12,090 nt of DNA from Opitutaceae bacterium (lineage in GTDB: Bacteria; Verrucomicrobiota; Verrucomicrobiia; Opitutales; Opitutaceae): the NCBI GenBank assembly GCA_009919985.1, contig RGAX01000073.1, forward strand, positions 1 through 12,090, given 5' to 3'. Below the pieces are notes generated by a model. The model searched no databases, had not been told where the DNA came from, and was given only the letters and a program-made list of their open reading frames with translations. The position numbers and the translations under genes are program-made. Positions 1-6,316 of this stretch are shown piece after piece; positions within the stretch are counted from its first letter, which is position 1; every line of letters starts with the position of its first letter.

Positions 1-809
1 TGCGGGCGGCGGCGTTTCCGGGCGACACGTTAGCGCGAGAGCACGTGCGGATGTCGCCGCTGGAGCCGTGGCTCGAAGTGGAGGGGTTAGTGGGGAGCGA
101 TGCGTTGACGTTGCGGGTGTTGGCGGAGGTGCAGGCGCTCGGTTTCGCGGGCACGCTGGAGAGTTGGTTGCGTCGGCTCGAATCGGCGTTGAAGGATGAT
201 GAATTTAGCCGGGAGCGCGGGCGTTTGTTAGTCGCAGCGGCGGAACGTTTTGATGAAGGTGGCAGCCGGGATGTAGCGGAGTTTTTGGAATTTATGGAAG
301 CTTACACGGTGCGTGAGGCCGACACCCTCGGGGTGGTGCGCGTGATGACGGTGCACAAAGCGAAGGGCTTGGGTTTCGATCTGGTGATTTTACCTGATTT
401 GGAGGGGAAAACGCTCGCCTCGCGCCGGAGCGGGTTGGCCGTGCAACGCACGGAGGATCGTTCGGTCGAGTGGGTGTTGGATTTGCCGAACAAAATTTTT
501 GCTAAGTATGAACCGGTGTTGGCGTCTCATATGGCCGTGGCGGAGAGTGAGGCGGCTTATGAGAATTTGTGCCTGCTATATGTAGCGATGACGCGGGCGA
601 AACGGGCGATGATTTTAGTGACGGAGCCGACGAAGAACACTTCGAAGTCGCAGAATTTTACGCGGTTGCTGCACGATGCGCTGGGTGAAACGTGGAGCGC
701 CGGTGAAGCGCGGTGGTTTGATGAGATTAAGTTTAAAGAGCCGAAGCTGGCGGCGGAAAATGACCTTTCGCGGCTGGCGCCTACTGCTTGGGTACGGCGG
801 TTGCGCTAA
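1..809 (+). CDS. addA: AddA-type UvrD/Rep helicase, C-terminal helicase part (5' cut by window, 3' cut by frame change)
   Basis: This is the end of the helicase portion of a large ATP-dependent helicase-nuclease of the AddA/RecB class, which processes DNA double-strand ends for recombination. The frame is open to the left edge (first full codon at 3), so the GTG at 45 is internal and the true start lies outside. Visible superfamily 1 motifs are MTVHKAKGLGF at about 345-377 (motif V region, usually T[IV]HxxKGLEF) and LLYVAMTRAK at about 573-602 (motif VI, with the arginine that contacts ATP). The frame ends in TAA at 807-809 directly before the place where the nuclease domain should begin, and that domain continues in another frame from about 788. 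I read the two as one gene with a one-base loss or two-base gain between 764 and 806. Codons strongly prefer G at the third position. Family identity is firm; whether the split is biological or a sequence error is open. Confidence 0.85.
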   Translation, partial: RAAAFPGDTLAREHVRMSPLEPWLEVEGLVGSDALTLRVLAEVQALGFAGTLESWLRRLESALKDDEFSRERGRLLVAAAERFDEGGSRDVAEFLEFMEAYTVREADTLGVVRVMTVHKAKGLGFDLVILPDLEGKTLASRRSGLAVQRTEDRSVEWVLDLPNKIFAKYEPVLASHMAVAESEAAYENLCLLYVAMTRAKRAMILVTEPTKNTSKSQNFTRLLHDALGETWSAGEARWFDEIKFKEPKLAAENDLSRLAPTAWVRRLR

Positions 810-1324
810 ACAGAAACGAGGGGGCGGACTTCGGCACGGCCGTGCACGAGCTTTTTGCGGAAGTGGAGTGGCTCGATGGAACTGGTGCGATAGAGCGTTG
901 GGCGGCGTTATGGCGGGATAAATATGGAGCGGATAACGAGGCCGTGGCCGAGGGGTTGGCGTGTCTGGGGGCATCGGCGATGGCTTCAGTGTGGTCGAAG
1001 CCGCTGAGCGAATTGGTTGAGGTGTGGCGTGAGCGAGCGTTTGAAATGGTGCTCGATGGGGCGTGGGTGACGGGGGTTTTTGATCGCGTGGTGGTGGAGC
1101 GCGATGCCTCGGGTGTTACGACGCGAGCGCTTATCGTAGATTATAAGACCGATCGAGTGGGCACAGACGCGGAGGTTGCCGCCGCGGTCGCGCGCCACGC
1201 GGGACAGTTGAATCTTTATCGGCGTGTAGTGGCGGTGTTGGCCAAGGTTTCGGTAGGGCGGGTGGAGTGTTGCCTGGTGTTCACGCGTTTGCGGCGGATG
1301 GAACGGGTAGTGGCGGCGGGCTGA
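788..1324 (+). CDS. addA: AddA-type PD-(D/E)XK nuclease domain, frame-shifted from the helicase part
   Basis: This is the C-terminal nuclease domain expected after the helicase above. Counting from the TTG at 788, it keeps the RecB-family nuclease residues: a histidine in GTAVHELF (H20), an aspartate in GVFDRVV (D99), the VDYKTD core (D118, K120) and the QLNLY motif (Q140, Y144). All catalytic positions are present, so the domain is not decayed apart from its frame. It overlaps the upstream frame by 22 bases. The frame is open back to 764, and a GTG at 842 is the next possible start, but neither start has a convincing ribosome binding site and the GTG would remove the conserved histidine. I therefore treat 788 as a nominal boundary, not a true start. 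Possible readings are a frameshifted pseudogene, a base-calling error, or a real two-polypeptide enzyme. No terminator is evident in the short gap before the next small gene. Confidence 0.75.
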   Translation: MGTAVALNRNEGADFGTAVHELFAEVEWLDGTGAIERWAALWRDKYGADNEAVAEGLACLGASAMASVWSKPLSELVEVWRERAFEMVLDGAWVTGVFDRVVVERDASGVTTRALIVDYKTDRVGTDAEVAAAVARHAGQLNLYRRVVAVLAKVSVGRVECCLVFTRLRRMERVVAAG

Positions 1325-1409
1325 TTCGTATCTTTGTAAGGTTGGATAAATTCGCTTTACAGGCTGTAGGGGTGGTTACACGGTGACCCTTCACCAATTC
1401 TCAAGCACC

Positions 1410-1511
1410 ATGGGTAACCTGAAAAAGAAACGTCGTCTGAAGATGAACAAGCACAAGCGTCGCAAGCGCTTGAAGTCGCATCGCCATAAGAAGCGTTCTT
1501 GGCAGCAGTAA
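1410..1511 (+). CDS. AURKAIP1/COX24-domain small basic ribosomal protein (33 aa)
   Basis: The ATG at 1410 opens a 33-codon frame ending in TAA at 1509-1511. The product starts MGNLKKKRRLKMNKHKRRKR and ends in KKRSWQQ; well over half of its residues are Lys, Arg or His. The spaced pattern KKRRLKMxKHKRRKRLK is that of the AURKAIP1/COX24 family, represented in mitochondrial ribosomes by mS38 and in bacteria by very short proteins that bind the small subunit near the decoding region. The ribosomal role is family knowledge, not seen here. No strong Shine-Dalgarno lies before the ATG, which is common for this group. The gene has its own good terminator 51 bases downstream, so it is probably monocistronic or the last gene of an addA transcript. 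It is short enough that automated callers may miss it. An antisense frame across it has no support. Confidence 0.85.
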   Translation: MGNLKKKRRLKMNKHKRRKRLKSHRHKKRSWQQ

Positions 1512-1561
1512 GGTCCGCGCGGTCTACCGCGTCGCATTCCTTAATCCAGTTACCTGGATCC

Positions 1562-1590
1562 AACCGCCGCATTTGAGCGGCGGTTTTTTT
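1562..1590 (+). terminator. Rho-independent terminator after the small ribosomal protein gene
   Basis: A perfect 7-bp GC stem, CCGCCGC (1564-1570) with GCGGCGG (1577-1583), has a 6-base loop and extends to 9 bp by two A-T pairs. It is followed by a run of seven T (1584-1590). On the minus strand no T run follows, so it acts on plus-strand transcripts. It lies 51 bases after the stop of the 33-residue gene. Confidence 0.9.
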
Positions 1591-1858
1591 ACGCATCTAA
1601 TTGTCTGTCAGGAGTGTCCACTGGTCGATCTTGTGCAATTTACTATCTTTTGTCGCTCCCGTCTATTTTAGGTTAATTCGGCACTGTCCCCTGGTTTGAC
1701 CTCGTTAAAGTATGCGAATTTTCTTAAATCTATTTCGTATCCTTCTCTCCTGCGCCGGTTTTCACGACCGGCCTTTTTTGTGCCTATTTAGCGGACTCGT
1801 GCTATTTCGACACCGAGATTGTTTATTTCCATTTCTCACCTAAAGGTTCGCCGTAGTC
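1591..1858 (+). other. Gene-free leader region before the prenyl synthase
   Basis: I see no coding frame with a plausible start in this stretch. Its base composition is lower in GC than the flanking genes. It contains two similar 13-base words (1613-1625 and 1683-1695, 11 of 13 matching), a possible hairpin pairing AGGTTAA (1670-1676) with TTGACCT (1696-1702, one G-T pair), and a second terminator-like hairpin at 1754-1779. A TTGACC at 1696-1701 resembles a -35 box, but no good -10 box sits 16-18 bases after it. The last 79 bases before the ATG at 1859 carry AAAGG (1842-1846), a weak ribosome binding site with long spacing. Confidence 0.5.
1754..1779 (+). terminator. Second terminator-like hairpin, possible attenuator or small-RNA end
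   Basis: GCCGGT (1754-1759) pairs perfectly with ACCGGC (1767-1772) around a 7-base loop, and C plus six T follow (1774-1779). It has the form of an intrinsic terminator reading in the plus direction. It sits 164 bases after the previous terminator with no gene between, and 79 bases before the prenyl synthase ATG. It could therefore end a short untranslated RNA or act as an attenuator in the prenyl synthase leader. Confidence 0.7.
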
Positions 1859-2884
1859 ATGAATCGCGAAGCCTCTACCGCGCCCAGCTCCAAGCCCGCC
1901 TTTGCCGGCGTGTTTGCTCATCTCGCGCCCCACATGGCCGAACTCGACCGCTTTTTACACGGTCAACTGGAGTCCTTTGAGCCCGAGATTCGGGCCATGG
2001 CTGATTACTGCATCGATACCTCGGGCAAACGTATCCGACCCGCGCTCGTTTTTTTAAGCGGCTGGCGCGGCCCCCAAGTCATCACGCCAGAGCTCGTCCG
2101 CGTCGCCGCCGTCGTCGAACTCGTCCATCTCGCCACGCTTGTGCACGACGACATCATGGACGAAGCTGACGTTCGTCGCAGCCGTCGCACCGCGGCCCGT
2201 GAATTCGGCCCCGTTGCAGCCGTGCTTCTCGGTGATGCGCTCTTCGCCCACGCGCTCCACCTTGCCACGCAATTTCCCACCACCGAAATCTGCGCCGCCG
2301 TCTCCGAATCTACCCGCCGTGTCTGCGCTGGCGAGATCGTCCAAACTCTCCGCCGCGGCTCGCTCAACATTTCCCTCGCCGATTACCAGCGCATCATCGA
2401 CCTCAAGACCGCCGAATTATTCCGCGTTTCCTGCTTCCTAGGCGCTAAACTCTCTGGCGCCGAGCCCGCTTGCGCCGATGCAGCCGCCTGCTTTGGCCGC
2501 CACCTCGGCATCGCTTACCAAATTTACGACGATCTCGCCGATTACTTCGGTACCGAAGCCCGCATCGGTAAAACCCTAGGTACCGATCTTGCTAGCGGCA
2601 AACTCACGCTCCCTCTGATTACCCTCAGCGAACGCCTCCCCGCTGCAGAGCGCCAACTCCTCGCCGAGGAAATCACCGGTAAACGTCCACCTCAGCTTGC
2701 GCTCCGCCTCCAGCAAATGAACGACTTGGGTGTCTTCGCTGCCGTGACTACCTGCATTCATGCCGAACTTGCGCATGCTACTGCCGCCCTCGCGCCTTGG
2801 CCTGCTTATCCCGCGACCACGCATCTGCTCGCACTCGGCGATGTCCTGCGCGCCCAAGTCGCCGCCTTGCAGATCAACACTTAG
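1859..2884 (+). CDS. Long-chain polyprenyl diphosphate synthase (trans-isoprenyl diphosphate synthase family)
   Basis: This 341-residue cytosolic enzyme should condense isopentenyl diphosphate units onto an allylic primer to make the side chain of quinones or a similar polyprenyl product. It shows GKRIRPAL (57-63), the first aspartate-rich motif DDIMD (97-101), GDALF (125-129), the lysine of LKTAELF (about 183), the second aspartate-rich motif DDLAD (224-228), and GTDLASGKLTLP after it. The residue five positions before the first DDxxD is Ala, not an aromatic one, which in this family favours longer products (octaprenyl/heptaprenyl type, IspB-like) over farnesyl. Exact chain length cannot be read from sequence. 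The start is an ATG with weak AAAGG upstream; the N-terminal 15 residues are low-complexity and may be variable. Codons end mostly in C, unlike addA before it. It converges with the glycosylase gene, 18 bases apart, with no strong terminator between. Confidence 0.92.
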   Translation: MNREASTAPSSKPAFAGVFAHLAPHMAELDRFLHGQLESFEPEIRAMADYCIDTSGKRIRPALVFLSGWRGPQVITPELVRVAAVVELVHLATLVHDDIMDEADVRRSRRTAAREFGPVAAVLLGDALFAHALHLATQFPTTEICAAVSESTRRVCAGEIVQTLRRGSLNISLADYQRIIDLKTAELFRVSCFLGAKLSGAEPACADAAACFGRHLGIAYQIYDDLADYFGTEARIGKTLGTDLASGKLTLPLITLSERLPAAERQLLAEEITGKRPPQLALRLQQMNDLGVFAAVTTCIHAELAHATAALAPWPAYPATTHLLALGDVLRAQVAALQINT

Positions 2885-2902
2885 TTGCTTCGCGCCGCAC
2901 GC

Positions 2903-3862
2903 TTAAGTGCTGCGTCGCGCCTCGGCCCGCTCCCATGCGAAAAGATATTGCTGCGCCAAACCGGCCAGCGGACCGAAGTGCGCGCGTCCAAACTGCGCCA
3001 CCTGTGCCGGCTTCCATCCGTCGAGCCCGTACCGCGCCGCCATCGTTTTCAAAATCCACACATCCACCGGAAACGCCTCCAGTCGCCCTGCGCCGAACAG
3101 TAGCACGCAATCCGCGACTTTTTCCCCCACGCCGGGCAACGTGACTAGCCGCGCCTTCGCCTCCGCGTAAGGCAACGCCTCCGTTTCCTCTAGCCAGCCC
3201 GGATTTGTCGCTATGAATTGCGCTGTTTGGTGAATGTAGCGTGCGCGAAATCCCAGTAGACACCCGCGCAACTCTGTCTCCGGCACCGCCGCGATTTCCT
3301 GCCACGTCGGCAATCGGTGGTAGTTGGGGGCCGACCATCGGTCAGTCCGTGCATCCCCGCCCCCGTCCTTCACATCCGTTGCGCCCTCGGCAGCAATCAC
3401 CGCACCATGCCGCGCGGCGAGCAGCGCCATCATTTGTTTGATCTGCACGATCTGCTTGGTCGCGCTGCACAAAAATCCCAGCAAGGTCTCGCCGAACGGT
3501 TGCCGCAAAATCCTCAGGCCTGGAAACGCGGCGATGCAGTGCGCTAGATGCGCATCGCTGCGCCAAGGTAACGTATCCGCCAGTTCCCGCGCATCGCGGT
3601 CAGCGTCGAGATACGTGCTCAGCGCCGCTTCCGTCCCCGTTGTGGCTGCCGACCATTCCAGCCGACCGGCTACTCCGAGACGCAGGCGCGCGAGGTGGCG
3701 ATCCCATTGCCCCAGCCAAATCTCGTCCGCTGCACGCTGCCACCGAAACGCCTGCCCACCGTCGATCGTTTCTGCGAGTACAGCTGAGTTAGGTGGAGTC
3801 GCTAGCGCGAGCGGTCGCCAGTCGGTCCAACCGTTAAGATTCACGGCGCCGGATTCGACCAT
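2903..3862 (-). CDS. ogg: OGG1-type 8-oxoguanine DNA glycosylase/AP lyase
   Basis: The product (319 residues from the ATG at 3862) should excise 8-oxoguanine paired with C and nick the abasic site. The N-terminal OGG domain carries GGQAFRW (35-41), and the HhH-GPD core carries LPGVGEKVADCVLLF followed by FPVDVW. The catalytic lysine falls at about 248 and the catalytic aspartate at about 267, close to K249 and D268 of human OGG1. FRARY (225-229) also matches the eukaryotic-type enzyme; this is neither MutM/Fpg nor the short archaeal AGOG type. Start choice: the ATG at 3862 overlaps the upstream gene by 22 bases, while a GTG at 3844 gives a classic 4-base GTGA overlap and a 313-residue product; both keep every domain. 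A longer TTG start at 3922 adds an Arg/Gln-rich tail and is unlikely. It is the last gene of a minus-strand run of three. Codons end mainly in G, unlike its two upstream partners. Confidence 0.9.
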   Translation of the reverse strand: MVESGAVNLNGWTDWRPLALATPPNSAVLAETIDGGQAFRWQRAADEIWLGQWDRHLARLRLGVAGRLEWSAATTGTEAALSTYLDADRDARELADTLPWRSDAHLAHCIAAFPGLRILRQPFGETLLGFLCSATKQIVQIKQMMALLAARHGAVIAAEGATDVKDGGGDARTDRWSAPNYHRLPTWQEIAAVPETELRGCLLGFRARYIHQTAQFIATNPGWLEETEALPYAEAKARLVTLPGVGEKVADCVLLFGAGRLEAFPVDVWILKTMAARYGLDGWKPAQVAQFGRAHFGPLAGLAQQYLFAWERAEARRST

Positions 3863-4308
3863 AGGAAACTTTGCTGGCTGGCGAGTTCGCGGCCTTCGGC
3901 GTTGACCACGCTGAGGCGCCAAGCGACCGCGTGCGTTTTACGTCCGGCCCAATCCGAGCCCGTTAGACCGATATCAAAAACCGCTTCTTTCGGACCGAGT
4001 GTGATTGGGAAGGTATGGGTCTTGGGCTCAGATGCCTCGGGGGTGATGATCTGTAGTACAAATTTAGCCCCTGTCGTGTTTGCCGCGGCTTTGGCGCGAA
4101 TAAGAAAATAGTAGCCGGCACGCGCGTTGGGTTGCGTGCGCAGCACAGTGTGGTGGCCCGTGTTTTCCTGACCGTCGAAATATTCTGAGATGCGCTCAAA
4201 CGATTCTGCGCTGCGCCACGCTGGCCAGACGCGCGTGAGTTCGACGTCCGCGGCGCGCGATACGGAGACTAAGGTGAATAACAAAAAAGCGGTAAGCACG
4301 GAGCGCAT
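3841..4308 (-). CDS. Exported protein of unknown function, 155 aa
   Basis: I do not recognise a named family. From the ATG at 4308 the protein starts with a Sec signal peptide: MRS, a hydrophobic stretch LTAFLLFTLVSV, and a likely cleavage after SRA near residue 19, giving a mature chain beginning ADVELTRV. The mature part of about 136 residues alternates polar and hydrophobic residues (GYYFLIRAK, KFVLQIITPE, HAVAWRLSVVN), which suggests a beta-sandwich domain, and has no cysteine, so it is not a lipoprotein. The open frame runs further upstream into the lipoprotein gene, but the signal peptide fixes the start. It lies 43 bases after the peptide-binding lipoprotein gene and overlaps the glycosylase start, so it is probably co-transcribed with both. 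Its location in the periplasm or outside is inferred. It could be a periplasmic accessory of the transporter, but nothing in the sequence proves that. Confidence 0.75.
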   Translation of the reverse strand: MRSVLTAFLLFTLVSVSRAADVELTRVWPAWRSAESFERISEYFDGQENTGHHTVLRTQPNARAGYYFLIRAKAAANTTGAKFVLQIITPEASEPKTHTFPITLGPKEAVFDIGLTGSDWAGRKTHAVAWRLSVVNAEGRELASQQSFLWSNPAP

Positions 4309-4351
4309 GTCGGTTGGAGTTTGTGGGGATGCGGCCGCGCGGCCAATAAAA

Positions 4352-5965
4352 TCAACGCGCGAGTTTAACTTCCCCGTAGCGATGTAACCCGAGTAGGGCG
4401 GGAGACCATTGCTGTACGCTCGGTTGTTGCAGGTAAATCCTTGCACCGAAAAAAAGCGGCACGCTCGGCGCGGCGTCGAGAAGCACGGCCTCGGCTTGTT
4501 GGAAAAATTCATGGCGTGCCGCCGAGTTTGGCGCGAGGGCGGCGCGCCGGAGTAATTCATCATAGCGCGCATCGCTCCAGCCGTTGAAATTGTAGCCACC
4601 GCCAGTTTGGTGCACTTCGAGGTAGGTGACGGGATCGACAAAATCACCGACCCAGCGCGAGGTGGTGATCGTGTAATTTTTACTCTGTTGGTTTTGCAGC
4701 CACGTTTTTTGTTCGAGTTGGACGAGGGCAATATCGATGCCGAGTTCGCGTTTCCACATCGCTTGGATGGCCTCGGCGACTTTGGCGTGGAGTTCGTCGT
4801 TGCGGATCTGGAGTTCAAGTTTTGGGAAACCGCGCCCGCCCGGGAAACCGGCGGCAGCTAGAAGCCTACGGGCTTCGGCGAAATCGTCAGGAATCGTAGC
4901 GCGCGCGGTGTAGCCGGCGCAGTCGGGCGGCGTGAAGTGGTGCGCCGGCACGCGCGTGCTGGAAAGTAAGTTGCGCGTGATCGACTCACGATCGAGCGCT
5001 CGTGCGAGCGCGGCGCGGACGTCGCGGCGGTCGAGCGGAGGTTTAGCGACGTTGAAGCGAAGAAAAAACGTTTCGAGGTAGGGCTCGATCCGCAGCAGCG
5101 AGGGTGATTCGCGGCGATAGGTTTCCACTTTCGATAGGGGCAATTCGTAAGTGGCGTGGAGTTGACCGGCGCGAAAATCACGTTCTTCGACGCCGGGATT
5201 TTCGATTGGATAAAAAACGATCTGTCGGAGAGTGACGTGAGCGACGTTCCAGTAGTGCGGATTTTTTTCGACAATGAGGCGGGCGTTGGGCGTCCACTCG
5301 CGGAGAAGAAATGGGCCGTTGCTGACGAGGTTGGGCGGGAGGGTCCAGGCGGTGCCGCGTTGGTTGAGCGCGAAAAATTTGGTGAGGATGCGGGGGTTGA
5401 TCGGGAAGAGCGCGGTGAGCGCGGTCAGCGTCGGGAAATATGGGGTGGGCCGCTCGAGCGTGACGACGAGTGTGCGGGCATCGGGCGCGGCGACGCCGAG
5501 CGCGGCGGGGTCTTTAATGGAACCGTCGTTGAGCGCGGCGGCGGATTTGATTGGATAAAGCAGGTATGCGTTTTCGGCGCCCAGCGCGGGGGTAAGGATG
5601 CGGCGCCACGATTGCACAAAATCATCGGCGGTGAGTGGTGAGCCATCAGACCAAAGGGCGGTGGCTCTTAGATGGAAGGTCCAGGAGAGTCCATCAGACG
5701 AAACTTCCCAGCGCTCAGCGACGCCGGGGATGGGTTGGGAGGTTTTCTCATCGAGTGTGGTGAGCCCTTCGAAAAGCGCCACGGCTAGATTTTGGTCGGT
5801 GCTGGCGCTGATGAGCTGGGGATCCAAGTCTTGGGGTTCGGCGCCGTTGCCTAGGTGGAGGATGCCGTCATGGTTGCCGGTGATGACGCGCGTCTCGCGT
5901 GGGTTGCAACCGCTGAAAAAAAATCCGGCGAAGAAAAACAAAAAGACAGACAGGCGCAGGCGCAT
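4352..5965 (-). CDS. Peptide ABC transporter substrate-binding lipoprotein (SBP_bac_5, OppA-like)
   Basis: This 537-residue extracytoplasmic binding protein should capture peptides for an ABC importer. The N-terminus is a type II signal peptide: MRLRLS, a phenylalanine-rich core, and lipobox FSGC with Cys20 as the lipidated residue. After it come family 5 features: LHLGNGAEPQDLDPQ, LFEGLTTLDEKT, PGVAERWEVSSDGLSWTFHL, LWSDGSPLTADDFVQSW, SNGPFLLREW, and the late YNFNGWSDARYDELL. The length matches OppA/MppA-type proteins. No permease or ATPase gene is adjacent, so it must work with components encoded elsewhere or act as a stand-alone binding protein (MppA uses another system's permease). It heads the minus-strand run lipoprotein, exported protein, glycosylase. 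The start ATG at 5965 has no clear Shine-Dalgarno. Codons end mostly in C. Substrate is not readable from sequence; OppA-like proteins can also bind other ligands. Confidence 0.92.
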   Translation of the reverse strand: MRLRLSVFLFFFAGFFFSGCNPRETRVITGNHDGILHLGNGAEPQDLDPQLISASTDQNLAVALFEGLTTLDEKTSQPIPGVAERWEVSSDGLSWTFHLRATALWSDGSPLTADDFVQSWRRILTPALGAENAYLLYPIKSAAALNDGSIKDPAALGVAAPDARTLVVTLERPTPYFPTLTALTALFPINPRILTKFFALNQRGTAWTLPPNLVSNGPFLLREWTPNARLIVEKNPHYWNVAHVTLRQIVFYPIENPGVEERDFRAGQLHATYELPLSKVETYRRESPSLLRIEPYLETFFLRFNVAKPPLDRRDVRAALARALDRESITRNLLSSTRVPAHHFTPPDCAGYTARATIPDDFAEARRLLAAAGFPGGRGFPKLELQIRNDELHAKVAEAIQAMWKRELGIDIALVQLEQKTWLQNQQSKNYTITTSRWVGDFVDPVTYLEVHQTGGGYNFNGWSDARYDELLRRAALAPNSAARHEFFQQAEAVLLDAAPSVPLFFGARIYLQQPSVQQWSPALLGLHRYGEVKLAR

Positions 5966-6084
5966 TTATGCACACAACAGGCCGCTTCCCACGTTGGCAA
6001 AACGGTTTTCTGCGTTTTACTTAGGTTAGATTCAGCACTCGTAATCTGTGCGTAATATGGTGTGCCTTATCCTAAATCAGCCAT

Positions 6085-6270
6085 TCACTCCACTTCTTCG
6101 CCGAGAGCGGTGTGGTGTGACTCAAGGAAAGTAAGCACGATATGTCCACGACCGCAGACCGTGAAATCACCGAACCGCTTAAACCAGTTCTCCTGCCCCA
6201 CGGTTGGATTGGAGGCCATCAAAACCTGAAGCTGCTGCACGCCGGCCACGTTGATCCTGCCTTTTTGCAC
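6085..6270 (-). CDS. Doubtful small ORF, 61 aa, or remnant of a larger gene
   Basis: A GTG at 6270 opens a 61-codon frame ending in TGA at 6085-6087. The product reads like ordinary globular protein (NWFKRFGDFTV, GHIVLTFLESHH) and about two thirds of its codons end in G or C by hand count. It has no good start context, a stop codon directly before the GTG, and no recognised domain. It follows the XRE regulator gene on the same strand by about 46 bases. It may be a tiny gene, or the tail of a gene whose front has been lost. The plus-strand frame at 6142-6306 competes with it; I cannot decide between them. Confidence 0.25.
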   Translation of the reverse strand: MQKGRINVAGVQQLQVLMASNPTVGQENWFKRFGDFTVCGRGHIVLTFLESHHTALGEEVE

Positions 6271-6306
6271 TCACACAAGCAGGTGATTGAATACCGCTTG
6301 AGGTAG
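6142..6306 (+). CDS. Doubtful small ORF, 54 aa
   Basis: An ATG at 6142 starts a 54-codon frame ending in TAG at 6304-6306. Its one supporting sign is a purine-rich AAGGAAAG (6124-6131) upstream, a fair Shine-Dalgarno match but with a long gap of 10 or more bases. The product is hydrophilic and rich in His, with no signal peptide, membrane segment or known motif. It overlaps the minus-strand 61-codon frame over most of its length, and at most one of the two is likely real. It would be convergent with the XRE regulator gene, 10 bases from its stop. Confidence 0.2.
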   Translation: MSTTADREITEPLKPVLLPHGWIGGHQNLKLLHAGHVDPAFLHSHKQVIEYRLR

Positions 6307-6316
6307 GTCGGAGCGT

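Larger units (their letters stand above)
5966..6316. other. Sparse region between divergent/convergent genes; promoter of the lipoprotein operon and possible tiny ORFs
   Basis: Positions 5966-6084 form the upstream region of the minus-strand lipoprotein operon; I see several AT-rich tracts but no promoter pair I would defend. Positions 6085-6306 hold two overlapping short frames on opposite strands, listed separately. A small imperfect hairpin (AGATT at about 6027-6031 with AATCT at about 6042-6046) is too weak to name. Third-position GC in these frames is lower and more mixed than in the flanking genes. Confidence 0.4.

Noticed and set aside
2885..2902. Bidirectional terminator between the convergent prenyl synthase and glycosylase genes
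   Set aside because: CACTTA (2878-2883) can pair with TAAGTG (2904-2909), but the loop is 20 bases and there is no T run on either strand.
3241..3905. Plus-strand open frames across the glycosylase and exported-protein genes
   Set aside because: They are shadows; the minus-strand frames carry the OGG catalytic motifs and a signal peptide.
4309..4818. N-terminal extension of the 155-aa exported protein
   Set aside because: The open frame continues into the lipoprotein gene, but the internal signal peptide at 4308 marks the start, and the extension overlaps a well-supported gene in another frame.
6020..6066. tRNA-like fragment or attachment site (loop resembling a CGT anticodon loop)
   Set aside because: The flanking bases do not pair as an anticodon stem and no acceptor or T-arm can be drawn; no integrase is nearby.
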